Of a stretch of DNA of 64,000 nt, positions 14,543-28,967 are shown one piece after another. The stretch is from positions 2,512,501 to 2,576,500 of the forward strand of contig NC_135550.1 of NCBI RefSeq assembly GCF_964340395.1. The letters are read 5' to 3'. Origin of the DNA: Glandiceps talaboti (Eukaryota; Hemichordata; Enteropneusta; Spengelidae). The stretch's first letter is position 1. Each line of letters begins with the position of its first letter. Made by a program: the position numbers and the translations under genes. The notes beneath the pieces were generated by a model that saw only the letters and a program-made list of their open reading frames with translations, did not search any database and was not told the origin of the DNA.

Positions 14543-14649
14543 GAACAAATAATATGGAATATATACTCTGGTCATTCTACGTCAAGACAATGTATGTCTA
14601 CATCACTGGTTCTGCTGTCTGCAGCCACTGGTTCTGTGTCTGTGTGTTA

Positions 14650-15011
14650 AGTCAAAAACTACCAGACCGATTGCCATGATATTTGGTGGGTGTATTACCA
14701 AAAAATGTGATAGTTTACAAGCTATTAGTTTACAAGCTATTACATTCTTAGGGGTGTTTAGATTAAGGAATCTTCATGACGTGATGATTCCATCAGTGTA
14801 TGCAGATTAGGGCTAAAAATGTGTCTATTTGGTCAAAAATCTTTAATTCCAAAATACTCAGCAGATTGGGCTGAAATTTAATGGGGGATGCATCTGGGGG
14901 TGTATAAATGAAGAAATATTAAGCATATAATGATCTCATCAGTGATATGTAAATTATGTGTAAAAATGTGAATTTTGGTCAAAAACTTATATCTCAAAAA
15001 GTACATATCTC
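14650..15011 (+). mobile_element. Family A repeat, partial copy interrupted by 33-bp array
   Basis: It begins near the GTGTCTGTGTGT tract and carries GACCGATTGCCATGATATTT, CAGATTGGGCTGAAATTTAA and TATCTCAAAAAGTACATATC. At 14711-14742 it holds a 32-nt insert-like segment that is the reverse complement of the array at 1-532. The copy is cut at 15011 where the 33-bp array starts. A plausible 3' remnant lies at 26425-26540. Confidence 0.7.
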
Positions 15012-18000
15012 AATAAACTGACACTAGTTACAAACCATTCATACTACAAACTGACACTAGTTACAGACCATTCATACAATAAACTGACACTAGTTACAGA
15101 CCATTCTTACTACAAACTGACACTGGTTACAGACCATTCATACAATAAACTGACACTAGTTACAGACCATTCATACTACAAACTGACACTAGTTACAAAC
15201 CATTCATACAATAAACTGACACTAGTTACAGACCATTCATACTACAAACTGACACTAGTTACAAACCATTCATACAATAAACTGATACTAGTTACAGACC
15301 ATTCTTACAATAAACTGACACTAGTTACAGACCATTCATACAATAAACTGACACTAGTTACAGACCATTCATACAATAAACTGACACTAGTTACAGACCA
15401 TTCATACAATAAACTGACACTAGTTACAGACCATTCTTACAATAAACTGACACTAGTTACAGACCATTCATACAATAAACTGACACTGGTTACAGACCAT
15501 TTATACAATAAACTGACACTAGTTACAGACCATTCTTACAATAAACTGACACGAGTTACAGACCATTCATACAATAAACTGACACTAGTTACAGACCATT
15601 CATACAATAAACTGACACTAGTTACAGACCATTCATACAATAAACTGACACTGGTTACAGACCATTTATACAATAAACTGACACTAGTTACAGACCATTC
15701 ATACAATAAACTGACACTAGTTACAGACCATTCATACAATAAACTGACACTGGTTACAGACCATTCATACAATAAACTGACACTAGTTACAGACCATTCT
15801 TACAATAAACTGACACTAGTTACAGACCATTCATACAACAAACTGACACTAGTTACAGACCATTTATACAATAACCTGACACTAGTTACAGACCATTCTT
15901 ACAATAAACTGACACTAGTTACAGACCATTCATAAAATAAACTGACACTAGTTACAGACCATTCATACAATAAACTGACACTAGTTACAGACCATTCATA
16001 CAACAAACTGACACTAGTTACAGACCATTTATACAATAACCTGACACTAGTTACAGACTATTCATACAATAAACTGACACTAGTTACAGACCATTCTTAC
16101 TACAAACTGACACTAGTTACAGACCAATCATACAATAAACTGACACTAGTTACAGACCATTCATACAATAAACTGACACTAGTTACAGACCATTTATACA
16201 ATAAACTGACACTAGTTACAGACCATTCATACAAATAAACTGACACTAGTTACAGACCATTCATACAATAAACTGACACTGGTTACAGACCATTCATACA
16301 ATAAACTGACACTAGTTACAGACCATTTATACAATAAACTGATACTAGTTACAGACCATTCATACAATAAACTGACACTAGTTACAGACCATTCTTACAA
16401 TAAACTGACACTAGTTACAGACCATTTATACAATAAACTGATACTAGTTACAGACCATTCATACAATAAACTGACACTAGTTACAGACCATTCTTACAAT
16501 AAACTGACACTAGTTACAGACCATTCTTACAATAAACTGACACTAGTTACAGACCATTTATACAATAAACTGACACTAGTTACAGACCATTTATACAATA
16601 AACTGACACTAGTTACAGACCATTCATACAATAAACTGACACTAGTTACAGACCATTAATACAATAAACTGACACTAGTTACAGACCATTCATACAACAA
16701 ACTGACACTGGTTACAGACCATTTATACAATGAACTGACACTAGTTACAGACCATTAATACAATAAACTGACACTAGTTACAGACCATTCATACAATAAA
16801 CTGACACTAGTTACAGACCATTCTTACAATAAACTGACACTAGTTACAGACCATTCATACAATAAACTGACACTACTTACAGACCATTCTTACAATAAAC
16901 TGACACTAGTTACAGACCATTCTTACTACAAACTGACACTAGTTACAGACCATTCATACAATAAACTGACACTGGTTACAGACCATTCATACAATAAACT
17001 GACACTAGTTACAGACCATTCATACAATAAACTGACACTAGTTACAGACCATTCTTACAATAAACTGACACTAGTTACAGACCATTCTTACTACAAACTG
17101 ACACTAGTTACAGACCATTCATACAATAAACTGACACTAGTTACAGACCATTCATACAATAAACTGACACTAGTTACAGACCATTAATACAATAAACTGA
17201 CACTAGTTACAGACCATTCTTACAGTAAACTGACACTAGTTACAGACCATTCATACAATAAACTGACACTAGTTACAGACCATTCTTACTACAAACTGAC
17301 ACTAGTTACAGACCATTCATACAATAAACTGACACTGGTTACAGACCATTCATACAATAAACTGACACTGGTTACAGACCATTCATACAATAAACTGACA
17401 CTAGTTACAGACCATTCATACAATAAACTGACACTAGTTACAGACCATTCATACAATAAACTGACACTAGTTACAGACCATTCATACAATAAACTGACAC
17501 TAGTTACAGACCATTTATACAATAAACTGACACTAGTTACAGACCATTCATACAATAAACTGACACTGGTTACAGACCATTCATACAATAAACTGACACT
17601 AGTTACAGACCATTAATACAACAAACTGACACTAGTTACAGACCATTCATACAATAAACTGACACTAGTTACAGACCATTCATACAATAAACTGACACTA
17701 GTTACAGACCATTTATACAATAAACTGACACTAGTTACAGACCATTCATACAATAAACTGACACTGGTTACAGACCATTCATACAATAAACTGACACTAG
17801 TTACAGACCATTCATACAATAAACTGACACTAGTTACAGACCATTCATACAATAAACTGACACTAGGTACAGACCATTCATACAATAAACTGACACTAGT
17901 TACAGACCATTCATACAATAAACTGACACTAGTTACAGACCATTCATACAATAAACTGACACTAGTTACAGACCATTCATACAATAAACTGACACTGGTT

Positions 18001-21000
18001 ACAGACCATTCATACAATAAACTGACACTGGTTACAGACCATTCATACAATAAACTGACACTAGTTACAGACCATTCATACAATAAACTGACACTGGTTA
18101 CAGACCATTCATACAATAAACTGACACTAGTTACAGACCATTCATACAATAAACTGACACTAGTTACAGACCATTCATACAATAACCTGACACTGGTTAC
18201 AGACCATTCATACAATAAACTGACACTAGTTACAGACCATTCATACAATAAACTGACACTGGTTACAGACCATTTATAAAATAAACTGACACTAGTTACA
18301 GACCATTCATACAATAAACTGACACTAGTTACAGACCATTCATACAATAAACTGACACTGGTTACAGACCATTAATACAATAAACTGACACTAGTTACAG
18401 ACCATTCATACAATAAACTGACACTAGTTACAGACCATTTATACAATAACGTGACACTAGTTACAGACCATTCATACAATAAACTGACACTAGTTACAGA
18501 CCATTCATACAATAAACTGACACTGGTTACAGACCATTTATACAATAAACTGACACTAGTTACAGACCATTCATACAATAAACTGACACTGGTTACAGAC
18601 CATTCATACAATAAACTGACACTAGTTACAGACCATTCATACAATAAACTGACACTGGCTACAGACCATTCATACAATAAACTGACACTAGTTACAGACC
18701 ATTCTTACAATAAACTGACACTAGTTACAGACCATTTATACAATAAACTGACACTAGTTACAGACCATTCATACAATAAACTGACACTGGTTACAGACCA
18801 TTCATACAATAAACTGACACTAGTTACAGACCATTCATACAATAAACTGACACTGGTTACAGACCATTCATACAATAAACTGACACTAGTTACAGACCAT
18901 TCATACAATAAACTGACACTGGTTACAGACCATTCATACAATAAACTGACACTAGTTACAGACCATTCTTACAATAAACTGACACTAGTTACAGACCATT
19001 TATACAATAAACTGACACTAGTTACAGACCATTCATACAATAAACTGACACTAGTTACAGACCATTCATACAATAAACTGACACTAGTTACAGACCATTT
19101 ATACAATAAACTGACACTGGTTACAGACCATTTATACAATAAACTGACACTGGTTACAGACCATTTATACAATAAACCGACACTAGTTACAGACCATTAA
19201 TACAATAAACTGACACTGGTTACAGACCATTCTTACAATAAACTGACACTAGTTACAGACCATTCATACAATAAACTGACACTAGTTACAGACCATTCTT
19301 ACAATACACTGACACTAGTTACAGACCATTTATACAATAAACTGACACTGGTTACAGACCATTCATACAATAAACTGACACCGGTTACAGACCATTAATA
19401 CAATAAACTGACACTAGTTACAGACCATTTATACAATAAACTGACACTGGTTACAGACCATTCATACAATAAACTGACACTGGTTACAGACCATTCATAC
19501 AATAAACCGACACTAGTTACAGACCATTCATACAATAAACTGACACTAGTTACAGACCATTTATACAATAAACTGACACTAGTTACAGACCATTCATACA
19601 ATAAACTGACACTGGTTACAGACCATTCATACAATAAACTGACACTGGTTACAGACCATTAATACAATAAACTGACACTGGTTACAGACCATTTATACAA
19701 TAAACTGACACTGGTTACAGACCATTCATACAATAAACTGACACTGGTTACAGACCATTCATACAATAAACTGACACTAGTTACAGACCATTCATACAAT
19801 AAACTGACACTGGTTACAGACCATTCATACAATAAACTGACACTGGTTACAGACCATTCATACAATAAACTGACACTAGTTACAGACCATTCATACAATA
19901 AACTGACACTGGTTACAGACCATTTATACAACAAACTGACACTAGTTACAGACCATTCATACAATAAACTGACACTAGTTACAGTCCATTCATACAACAA
20001 ACTGACACTAGTTACAGACCATTCATACAATAAACTGACACTAGTTACAGACCATTCATACAATAAACTGACACTAGTTACAGACCATTTATACAATAAA
20101 CTGACACTGGTTACAGACCATTCATACAATAAACTGACACTAGTTACAGACCATTCATACAATAAACTGACACTAGTTACAGACCATTCATACTACAAAC
20201 TGACTCTAGTTACAGACCATTCTTACAATAAACTGACACTATTTACAGACCATTTATACAATAAACTGACACTGGTTACAGACCATTCATACAATAAACT
20301 GACACTAGTTACAGACCATTCATACAATAAACTGACACTAGTTACAGACCATTCATACAATAAACTGACACTAGTTACAGACCATTCATACAATAAACTG
20401 ACACTAGTTACAGACCATTCATACAATAAACTGACACTAGTTACAGACCATTTATACAATAAACTGACACTAGTTACAGACCATTCATACAATAAACTGA
20501 CACTAGTTACAGACCATTTATACAATAAACTGACACTAGTTACAGACCATTCATACAACAAACTGACACTGGTTACAGACCATTCATACAATCAACTGAC
20601 ACTAGTTACAGACCATTCATACAATAAACTGACACTAGTTACAGACCATTCATACAATAAACTGACACTAGTTACAGACCATTCATACAATAAACTGACA
20701 CTAGTTACAGACCATTAATACAATAAACTGACACTAGTTACAGACCATTCTTACTACAAACTGACACTAGTTACAGACCATTCATACAATAAACTGACAC
20801 TATTTACATACCATTTATACAATAAACTGACACTAGTTACAGACCATTCATACAATAAACTGACACTAGTTACAGACCATTCATACAATAAACTGACACT
20901 GGTTACAGACCATTCATACAATAAACTGACACTAGTTACAGACCATTCTTACTACAAACTGACACTAGTTACAGACCATTCATACAATAAAGTGACACTA

Positions 21001-24000
21001 CTTACAGACCATTCTTACTACAAACTGACACTAGTTACAGACCATTCGTACAATAAACTGACACTGGTTACAGACCATTCATACAATAAACTGACACTAG
21101 TTACAGACCATTTATACAATAAACTGACACTAGTTACAGACCATTCATACAATAAACTGACACTGGTTACAGACCATTCATACAATAAACTGACACTAGT
21201 TACAGACCATTCATACAATAAACTGACACTAGTTACAGACCATTCATACAATAAACTGACACTGGTTACAGACCATTCATACAATAAACTGACACTAGTT
21301 ACAGACCATTCATACAATAAACTGACACTAGTTACAGACCATTCATACAATAAACTGACACTGGTTACAGACCATTCAGACAATAAACTGACACTAGTTA
21401 CAGACCATTCATACAATAAACTGACACTGGTTACAGACCATTCATACAATAAACTGACACTAGTTACAGACCATTTATACAATGAACTGACACTAGTTAC
21501 AGACCATTTATACAATAAACTGACACTAGTTACAGACCATTCATACAATAAACTGACACTAGTTACAGACCATTCTTACAATAAACTGACACTAGTTACA
21601 GACCATTCTTACTACAAACTGACACTAGTTACAGACCATTCATACAATAAACTGACACTAGTTACAGACCATTCTTACTACAAACTGACACTAGTTACAG
21701 ACCATTAATACAATAAACTGACACTGGTTACAGACCATTCATACAATAAACTGACACTAGTTACAGACCATTCATACAATAAACTGACACTAGTTACAGA
21801 CCATTCATACAATAAACTGACACTGGTTACAGACCATTCATACAATAAACTGACACTAGTTACAGACCATTCTTACTACAAACTGACACTAGTTACAGAC
21901 CATTCATACAATAAACTGACACTGGTTACAGACCATTCATACAATAAACTGACACTAGTTACAGACCATTCATACAATAAACTGACACTGGTTACAGACC
22001 ATTCTTACAATAAACTGACACTGGTTACAGACCATTCTTACTACAAACTGACACTAGTTACAGACCATTCATACAATAAACTGACACTAGTTACAGACCA
22101 TTCATACAATAAACTGACACTAGTTACAGACCATTCTTACAATAAACTGACACTAGTTACAGACCATTCTTACAATAAACTGACACTAGTTACAAACCAT
22201 TCATACAATAAACTGACACTAGTTACAGACCATTCATACAATAAACTGACACTATTTACAGACCATTCATACAATAAACAGACACTGGTTACAGACCATT
22301 TATACAATAAACTGACACTAGTTACAGACCATTCATACAATAAACTGACACTAGTTACAGACCATTCATACAATAAACTGACACTGGTTACAGACCATTC
22401 ATACAATAAACTGACACTAGTTACAGACCATTCATACAATAAACTGACACTGGTTACAGACCATTCATACAATAAACTGACACTAGTTACAGACCATTCA
22501 TACAATAAACTGACACTAGTTACAGACCATTCATACAATAAACTGACACTAGTTACAGACCATTCATACAATAAACTGACACTAGTTACAGACCATTCAT
22601 ACAATAAACTGACACTGGTTACAGACCATTCATACAATAAACTGACACTAGTTACAGACCATTCATACAATAAACTGACACTAGTTACAGACCATTCTTA
22701 CAATAAACTGACACTAGTTACAGACCATTCATACTACAAACTGACACTAGTTACAGACCATTCATACAATAAACTGACACTAGTTACAGACCATTCGTAC
22801 TACAAACTGACACTAGTTACAGACCATTCTTACAATAAACTGACACTGGTTACAGACCATTCATACTACAAACTGACACTAGTTACAGACCATTCATACA
22901 ATAAACTGACACTAGATACAGACCATTCATACAATAAACTGACACTAGTTACAGACCATTCATACAATAAACTGACACTAGTTACAGACCATTCATACAA
23001 TAAACTGACACTGGTTACAGACCATTCATACAATAAACTGACACTAGTTACAGACCATTTATACAATAAACTGACACTAGTTACAGACCATTCATACAAT
23101 AAACTGACACTAGTTACAGACCATTCATACAATAAACTGACACTAGTTACAGACCATTTATACAATAAACTGACACTGGTTACAGACCATTCATACAATA
23201 AACTGACACTAGTTACAGACCATTCATACAATAAACTGACACTAGTTACAGACCATTTATACAATAAACTGACACTAGTTACAGACCATTCATACAATAA
23301 ACTGACACTAGTTACAGACCATTTATACAATAAACTGACACTAGTTACAGACCATTCTTACTACAAACTGACACTGGTTACAGACCATTCATACAATAAA
23401 CTGACACTAGTTACAGACCATTCATACAATAAACTGACACTGGTTACAGACCATTCATACAATAAACTGACACTAGTTACAGACCATTTATACAATGAAC
23501 TGACACTAGTTACAGACCATTTATACAATAAACTGACACTGGTTACAGACCATTCTTACAATAAACTGACACTAGTTACAGACCATTCTTACTACAAACT
23601 GACACTAGTTACAGACCATTCATACAATAAACTGACACTGGTTACAGACCATTCATACAATAAACTGACACTAGTTATAGACCATTTATACAATAAACTG
23701 ACACTAGTTACAGACCATTCATACAATAAACTGACACTAGTTACAGACCATTCATACAATAAACTGACACTAGTTACAGACCATTCATACAATAAACTGA
23801 CACTAGTTACAGACCATTCTTACAATAAACTGACACTGGTTACAGACCATTAATACTACAAACTGACACTAGTTACAGACCATTAATACAATAAACTGAC
23901 ACTAGTTACAGACCATTCATACAATAAACTGACACTGGTTACAGACCATTCTTACTACAAACTGACACTGGTTACAGACCATTCATACAATAAACTGACA

Positions 24001-25724
24001 CTAGTTACAGACCATTCTTACTACAAACTGACACTGGTTACAGACCATTCATACAATAAACTGACACTGGTTACAGACCATTCTTACTACAAACTGACAC
24101 TAGTTACAGACCATTCATACAATAAACTGACACTAGTTACAGACCATTAATACAACAAACTGACACTAGTTACAGACCATTTATACAATAAACTGACACT
24201 AGTTACAGACCATTCATACAATAAACTGACACTAGTTACAGACCATTCATATAATAAACTGACACTAGTTACAGACCATTCATACAATAAACTGACACTA
24301 GTTACAGACCATTCATACAATAAACTGACACTAGTTACAGACCATTCATACAATAAACTGACACTAGTTACAGACCATTCATACAATAAACTGACACTAG
24401 TTACAGACCATTCATACAATAAACTGACACTAGTTACAGACCATTCATACAACAAACTGACACTGGTTACAGACCATTCATACAATAAACTGACACTGGT
24501 TACAGACCATTCATACAATAAACTGACACTAGTTACAGACCATTCATACAATAAACTGACACTAGTTACAGACCATTCTTACAATAAACTGACACTAGTT
24601 ACAGACCATTCTTACAATAAACTGACACTAGTTACAGACCATTCTTACTACAAACTGACACTAGTTACAGACCATTCATACAATAAACTGACACTAGTTA
24701 CAGACCATTCTTACAATAAACTGACACTAGTTACAGACCATTCATACAATAAACTGACACTAGTTACAGACCATTCATACAATAAACTGACACTAGTTAC
24801 AGACCATTCTTACAATAAACTGACACTAGTTACAGACCATTCTTACAATAAACTGACACTAGTTACAGACCATTCATACAATAAACTGACACTAGTTACA
24901 GACCATTCTTACAATAAACTGACACTAGTTACAGACCATTCTTACAATAAACTGACACTAGTTACAGACCATTCATACAATAAACTGACACTAGATACAG
25001 ACCATTTATACAATAAACTGACACTAGTTACAAACCATTCATACAATAAACTGATACTAGTTACAGACCATTCTTACAATAAACTGACACTAGTTACAGA
25101 CCATTCATACAATAAACTGACACTAGTTACAGGCCATTCTTACTACAAACTGACACTAGTTACAGACCATTCATACAATAAACTGACACTGGTTACAGAC
25201 CATTTATACAATAAACTGACACTAGTTACAGACCATTCATACAATAAACTGACACTGGTTACAGACCATTCTTACTACAAACTGACACTGGTTACAGACC
25301 ATTCATACAATAAACTGACACTAGTTACAGACCATTCTTACTACAAACTGACACTGGTTACAGACCATTCATACAATAAACTGACACTGGTTACAGACCA
25401 TTCATATAATAACCTGACACTAGTTACAGACCATTTATACAATAAACTGACACTAGTTACAGACCATTCATACAATAAACTGACACTAGTTACAGACCAT
25501 TCATACAATAAACTGACACTGGTTACAGACCATTCTTACTACAAACTGACACTAGTTACAGACCATTCATACAATAAACTGACACTGGTTACAGACCATT
25601 TATACAATAAACTGACACTAGTTACAGACCATTCATACAATAAACTGACACTGGTTACAGACCATTCATACAATAAACTGACACTAGTTACAGACCATTC
25701 TTACTACAAACTGACACTGGTTAT
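15012..25724. repeat. Minisatellite, 33-bp unit, ~325 copies (10.7 kb)
   Basis: The unit is AATAAACTGACACTAGTTAC followed by AGACCATTCATAC. Common variants are CACTGGTT, ATTTATAC, ATTCTTAC, ATTAATAC and ACTACAAACTG. Almost every unit keeps 33 bp; one rare exception is a 1-bp insertion near 16233. Because 33 is divisible by three and two frames lack stops, frames of 60-250 codons appear on both strands; they are a by-product and break wherever ATTAATAC or a similar variant creates a stop. The array fills nearly all of a 12-kb intron. Confidence 0.98.
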
Positions 25725-25769
25725 ACAGATAATTAGACTGAAAAATAAGCATATCGCAAATTAATCTTT

Positions 25770-26330
25770 TTAAGCTCTGCTGTCAGCGAAAGCTGTATGG
25801 AGCTTAAGGATTAGGTTGTTTCTTCGTCTGCCATCCATCTGTCAACTTTTCTACTTTCATTTTCTCCTCTAAATCTGCATGGTCAATTAACCTGAAATTT
25901 GGTATGTAGGTGTCATGTGATGATCAGATATAAGTTTTTTCAAGACAAATTTAATTGACTGGGTTATGAATATGCAAATTAGGTCTAAAAATAGAATTTT
26001 TGTAAAAATGCTTCTCCAAACCATTTTGCGAGTTGAAATTTCTTGTGAAGTTGTCTTGGAATGAGCAGATGTAAGTTTGTTCAAGACAATTTGACTGGGT
26101 TATTCATATGCAAATTAGGTGTAAGAATAAATTTTTGGGTAAAATTACTTTAAAATCTTCTCCAAAACTACTGGGTCAATTGAGTTGAAATTTGTTATGT
26201 AGGTGTCTTTGGATGAGCAGATATAAGTTTGTTTAAGACTAGTTGATTGGGTTATTAATATGCAAATAAGAGGTAAAAATAGGATTTTTGTAAAATGGTG
26301 ACTATGATATAAAAGTACATATCTTACCAA
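25770..26330 (+). mobile_element. Family E hairpin-ended repeat
   Basis: It begins at the inverted pair TTAAGCTC (25770-25777) and GAGCTTAA (25800-25807), with a CAGC/GCTG stem inside. TCGTCTGCCATCCATCTGTC comes next, then three diverged body units of about 125 bp each containing a GGTCAATT-like stretch, GAAATTTGGTATGTAGGTGTC and TATGCAAATTAGGT. There is no coding potential. The layout matches families A-D in the window although the sequences differ. Confidence 0.65.
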
Positions 26331-26424
26331 CTTTCTGTGTGAAATGTGGTGTACCGTATACTATATATGAGTCATCATATGAAACCAGTACTCCCTTTAT
26401 TACTTTGCTATTAGGGATGGATAG

Positions 26425-26540
26425 GTAAGTGAATAGATATTCAAAAAAATGTATGCAAATATGCTTAGCAACAGGACCATGCCCATAGCAACGGCCAACT
26501 ACACTTGTGCTACAGTGCCATTGGTATTTTTTAGAGCATT
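26425..26540 (+). mobile_element. Family A repeat, 3' remnant
   Basis: It has AAAAATGTATGCAAATATGC, TTAGCAACAGGACCATGCCC and the end CACTTGTGCTACAGTGCCAT, matching the 3' terminus of family A. It is probably the other half of the copy at 14650-15011. Confidence 0.6.
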
Positions 26541-26581
26541 TTCAGTTTTTTGACAAGTTTATACTCTTTCTCCTATTTCAG

Positions 26582-26718
26582 AGTAATCCACCATTTACAA
26601 AAGAAATCAAACATTGTAGATTTTACTATGTTGATAAGTTTATACTGGTGACCTGTGGGAATACAATGTACATGTATAAATACCATCTAGATGACAAACC
26701 AAGGGATGATATCAAGAG
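26582..26718 (+). CDS. WDR27: WDR27-like gene, exon with FYYVDKF...MYKYHLD signature
   Basis: This 137-nt exon lies between acceptor CTCCTATTTCAG and donor AG|GTATGT. It starts in phase 0 and ends two bases into an Arg codon. The protein reads SNPPFTKEIKHCRFYYVDKF, then ILVTCGNTMYMYKYHLDD and a short basic tail (DDIKR). The FYY-[IV]-D-x-F...YHLD pattern is what I recall from the middle of vertebrate WDR27, and it is the main reason for naming the gene. No catalytic residues are expected, since the family is a scaffold. A 53-bp array begins only about 30 nt past the donor. Confidence 0.85.
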
Positions 26719-26747
26719 GTATGTCTATGCATACACCCTTATTGGTT

Positions 26748-27710
26748 ACTAACTATAATTAGTAGACAGACATATCACAGTGTTTGCTAGACATCTCTAT
26801 ACTAACTATAATTAGTAGACAGACATATCACAGTGTTTGCTAGACATCTCTATACTAACTATAATTAGTAGACAGACATATCACAGTGTTTGCTAGACAT
26901 CTCTATACTAGCTATAATTAGTAGACAGACATATCACAGTGTTTGCTAGACATCTCTATACTAACTATAATTAGTAGACAGACATATCACAGTGTTTGCT
27001 AGACATCTCTATACTAACTATAATTAGTAGACAGACATATCACAGTGTTTGCTAGACATCTCTATACTAACTATAATTAGTAGACAGACATATCACAGTG
27101 TTTGCTAGACATCTCTACACCGACTATAATTAGTAGACAGACATATCACAGTGTTTGCTAGACATCTCTATACTAACTATAATTAGTAGACAGACATATC
27201 ACAGTGTTTGCTAGACATCTCTATACTGAGTATAATTAGTAGACAGACATATCACAGTGTTTGCTAGACATCTCTATACTAACTATAATTAGTAGACAGA
27301 CATATCACAGTGTTTGCTAGACATCTCTATACTAACTATAATTAGTAGACAGTCATATCACAGTGTTTGCTAGACATCTCTATACTAACTATAATTAGTA
27401 GACAGACATATCACAGTGTTTGCTAGACATCTCTATACTAACTATAATTAGTAGACAGTCATATCACAGTGTTTGCTAGACATCTCTATACTAACTATAA
27501 TTAGTAGACAGACATATCACAGTGTTTGCTAGACATCTCTATACTAACTATAATTAGTAGACAGACATATCACAGTGTTTGCTAGACATCTCTATACTAA
27601 CTATAATTAGTAGACAGACATATCACAGTGTTTGCTAGACATCTCTATACTAACTATAATTAGTAGACAGACATATCACAGTGTTTGCTAGACATCTCTA
27701 TACTGACTAT
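26748..27710. repeat. Minisatellite, 53-bp unit, ~18 copies, fills one intron
   Basis: The unit is ACTAACTATAATTAGTAGAC, AGACATATCACAGTGTTTGC, TAGACATCTCTAT. Variation is very low (a few changes such as GACAGTC, ATACTGAGT and ACACCGAC). It occupies 963 of the 1027 nt between the donor at 26719 and the acceptor at 27745, leaving about 30 nt of unique intron on each side. Confidence 0.98.
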
Positions 27711-27745
27711 TGTAATGACTTGTTTTGATTATTTTCCACTGGTAG

Positions 27746-27843
27746 GTATCTGACCAACAACCGTTATAAATTAGTAAAGACTCTACAGATGGATAGAGCC
27801 CAGCAACTTACAGCACTGTCATCAGTCAATGGTTTTCATTCAT
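27746..27843 (+). CDS. WDR27: WDR27-like gene, exon
   Basis: This 98-nt exon follows TTTTCCACTGGTAG and ends before T|GTATCC, a weaker donor than its neighbours. The first base completes the Arg codon begun in the previous exon (AG+G). It then reads YLTNNRYKLVKTLQMDRAQQ and LTALSSVNGFHS, with one base left over. The sequence matches the section of WDR27 where a strand-rich segment leads into AAG-type blade residues. The 53-bp tandem array ends about 35 nt upstream, so the usable branch point and pyrimidine tract lie in a very short unique stretch. Confidence 0.82.
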
Positions 27844-28631
27844 GTATCCTTTTACAGTGTATTCAGTAGAAATATAACTAGTAGTTGTCACAGATTCTCA
27901 CACATAGTTGTAAGTTTACAGTAGGTCTGCATCAACCAGTTACTAAAATTGCTTTATTAGTGTTTTTAACACAGGGACAAGCAGGCAAGCCATGTAATTG
28001 AGTGATTGATGGATCGATCAATTGATCGAATGATTTATTGATTATATGATTGCATGAATATTTTTTGCAGTTAAATGAAACTTATTTTTTGTGGTGATAT
28101 CAATCTTTTACCCTTCTTTCCCTGGCTACTTTTCTCTCTTTTCAGCTGTACATAATTATATCTTTATTGACTAAATAAAGATATCTTGTCCATTCTTCTT
28201 CTCATGTTATCTAAATTAAAACACCCCTAATCTTATGATTACCAAGGCATTGGTTACAGGAACAAATTTCTTTATAGATTATCTTGTGGGAGATTCTCAC
28301 ACCAAGCCATGCACAAACTAGTAAAAAGAAAAGTAACTATATACAAATTAATTTTCTTAAGTGGCCTTTAAGTTTCCCACATTTACATGTGATTAACAAT
28401 AATCCTCTAATTTATATAGGACAGTTTGAGATGGCCATGATTCATTGCCAAGTTTCCATATTAGTGATAATGCTATTATATGAGTGAAGTCATAACACAT
28501 TAGATAGGGTTATTCTTTGTTCAAGTCAGACAACTGGATTTTGTAGACAAATTTAATCCTAGCCTGACATTGACTTCTAATAATCATCTTTATTCATCCA
28601 AAGAAATTTGGAAATTTGTTGAATGTTCACC

Positions 28632-28842
28632 GTGGAGCAGTGCCCTAGTGCCCTAGTATTGAAGAAGCAGGAGGAAACAAGAGTACCTGGGGAAAACCTG
28701 CTTTGTTCAATAGGGTCAAACTGATCGTCACACTTCTTACAAACAAACCTGGTTAATTTCTAATGAAGCCCAGCTGACACTGGGCAGGTTTGAACCCAGA
28801 GGTAAGAGGTGTAGGAGCTAACCACTCAGCTACTAACAACCT
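28632..28842 (-). mobile_element. tRNA-derived SINE (minus strand)
   Basis: Read on the minus strand, the head has a perfect pol III A-box, TAGCTGAGTGG (28822-28832), and a B-box-like GGGTTCAAACC (28787-28797), in tRNA-like order. The body downstream contains the reverse of GAGGAAACAAGAGTACCTGG, a segment I associate with invertebrate tRNA-SINEs. It is not a functional tRNA, because acceptor and anticodon stems do not close. The 5' edge is set by GGTTGTTAGTAGC; the 3' edge is approximate. Confidence 0.7.
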
Positions 28843-28967
28843 CTCTATAGAGAGGTACACAAGGAAACAACTTTGTGTTGACATGAAGGTTATATTATTG
28901 CATTTGCCAGTTTTCACTTTTGATTATTTGATTGTGTACATTATACCACCCTAACCTTTGAACTCAG

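Noticed and set aside
14525-14650. Extension of the WD40 exon to the stop near 14650
   Set aside because: Sequence past the GTAGGT donor loses WD40 character and enters a family A repeat; splicing at 14524 joins the next exon exactly in phase.
15536-24551. Many long open frames with YEWSVTSVSLL or TLVTDHSYNK repeats
   Set aside because: They are translations of the 33-bp minisatellite in frames without stops, occur on both strands, and lie inside an intron with no splice sites.
28770-28842. A functional tRNA gene on the minus strand
   Set aside because: Pol III boxes are present but stems do not fold into a cloverleaf, and a SINE body follows.
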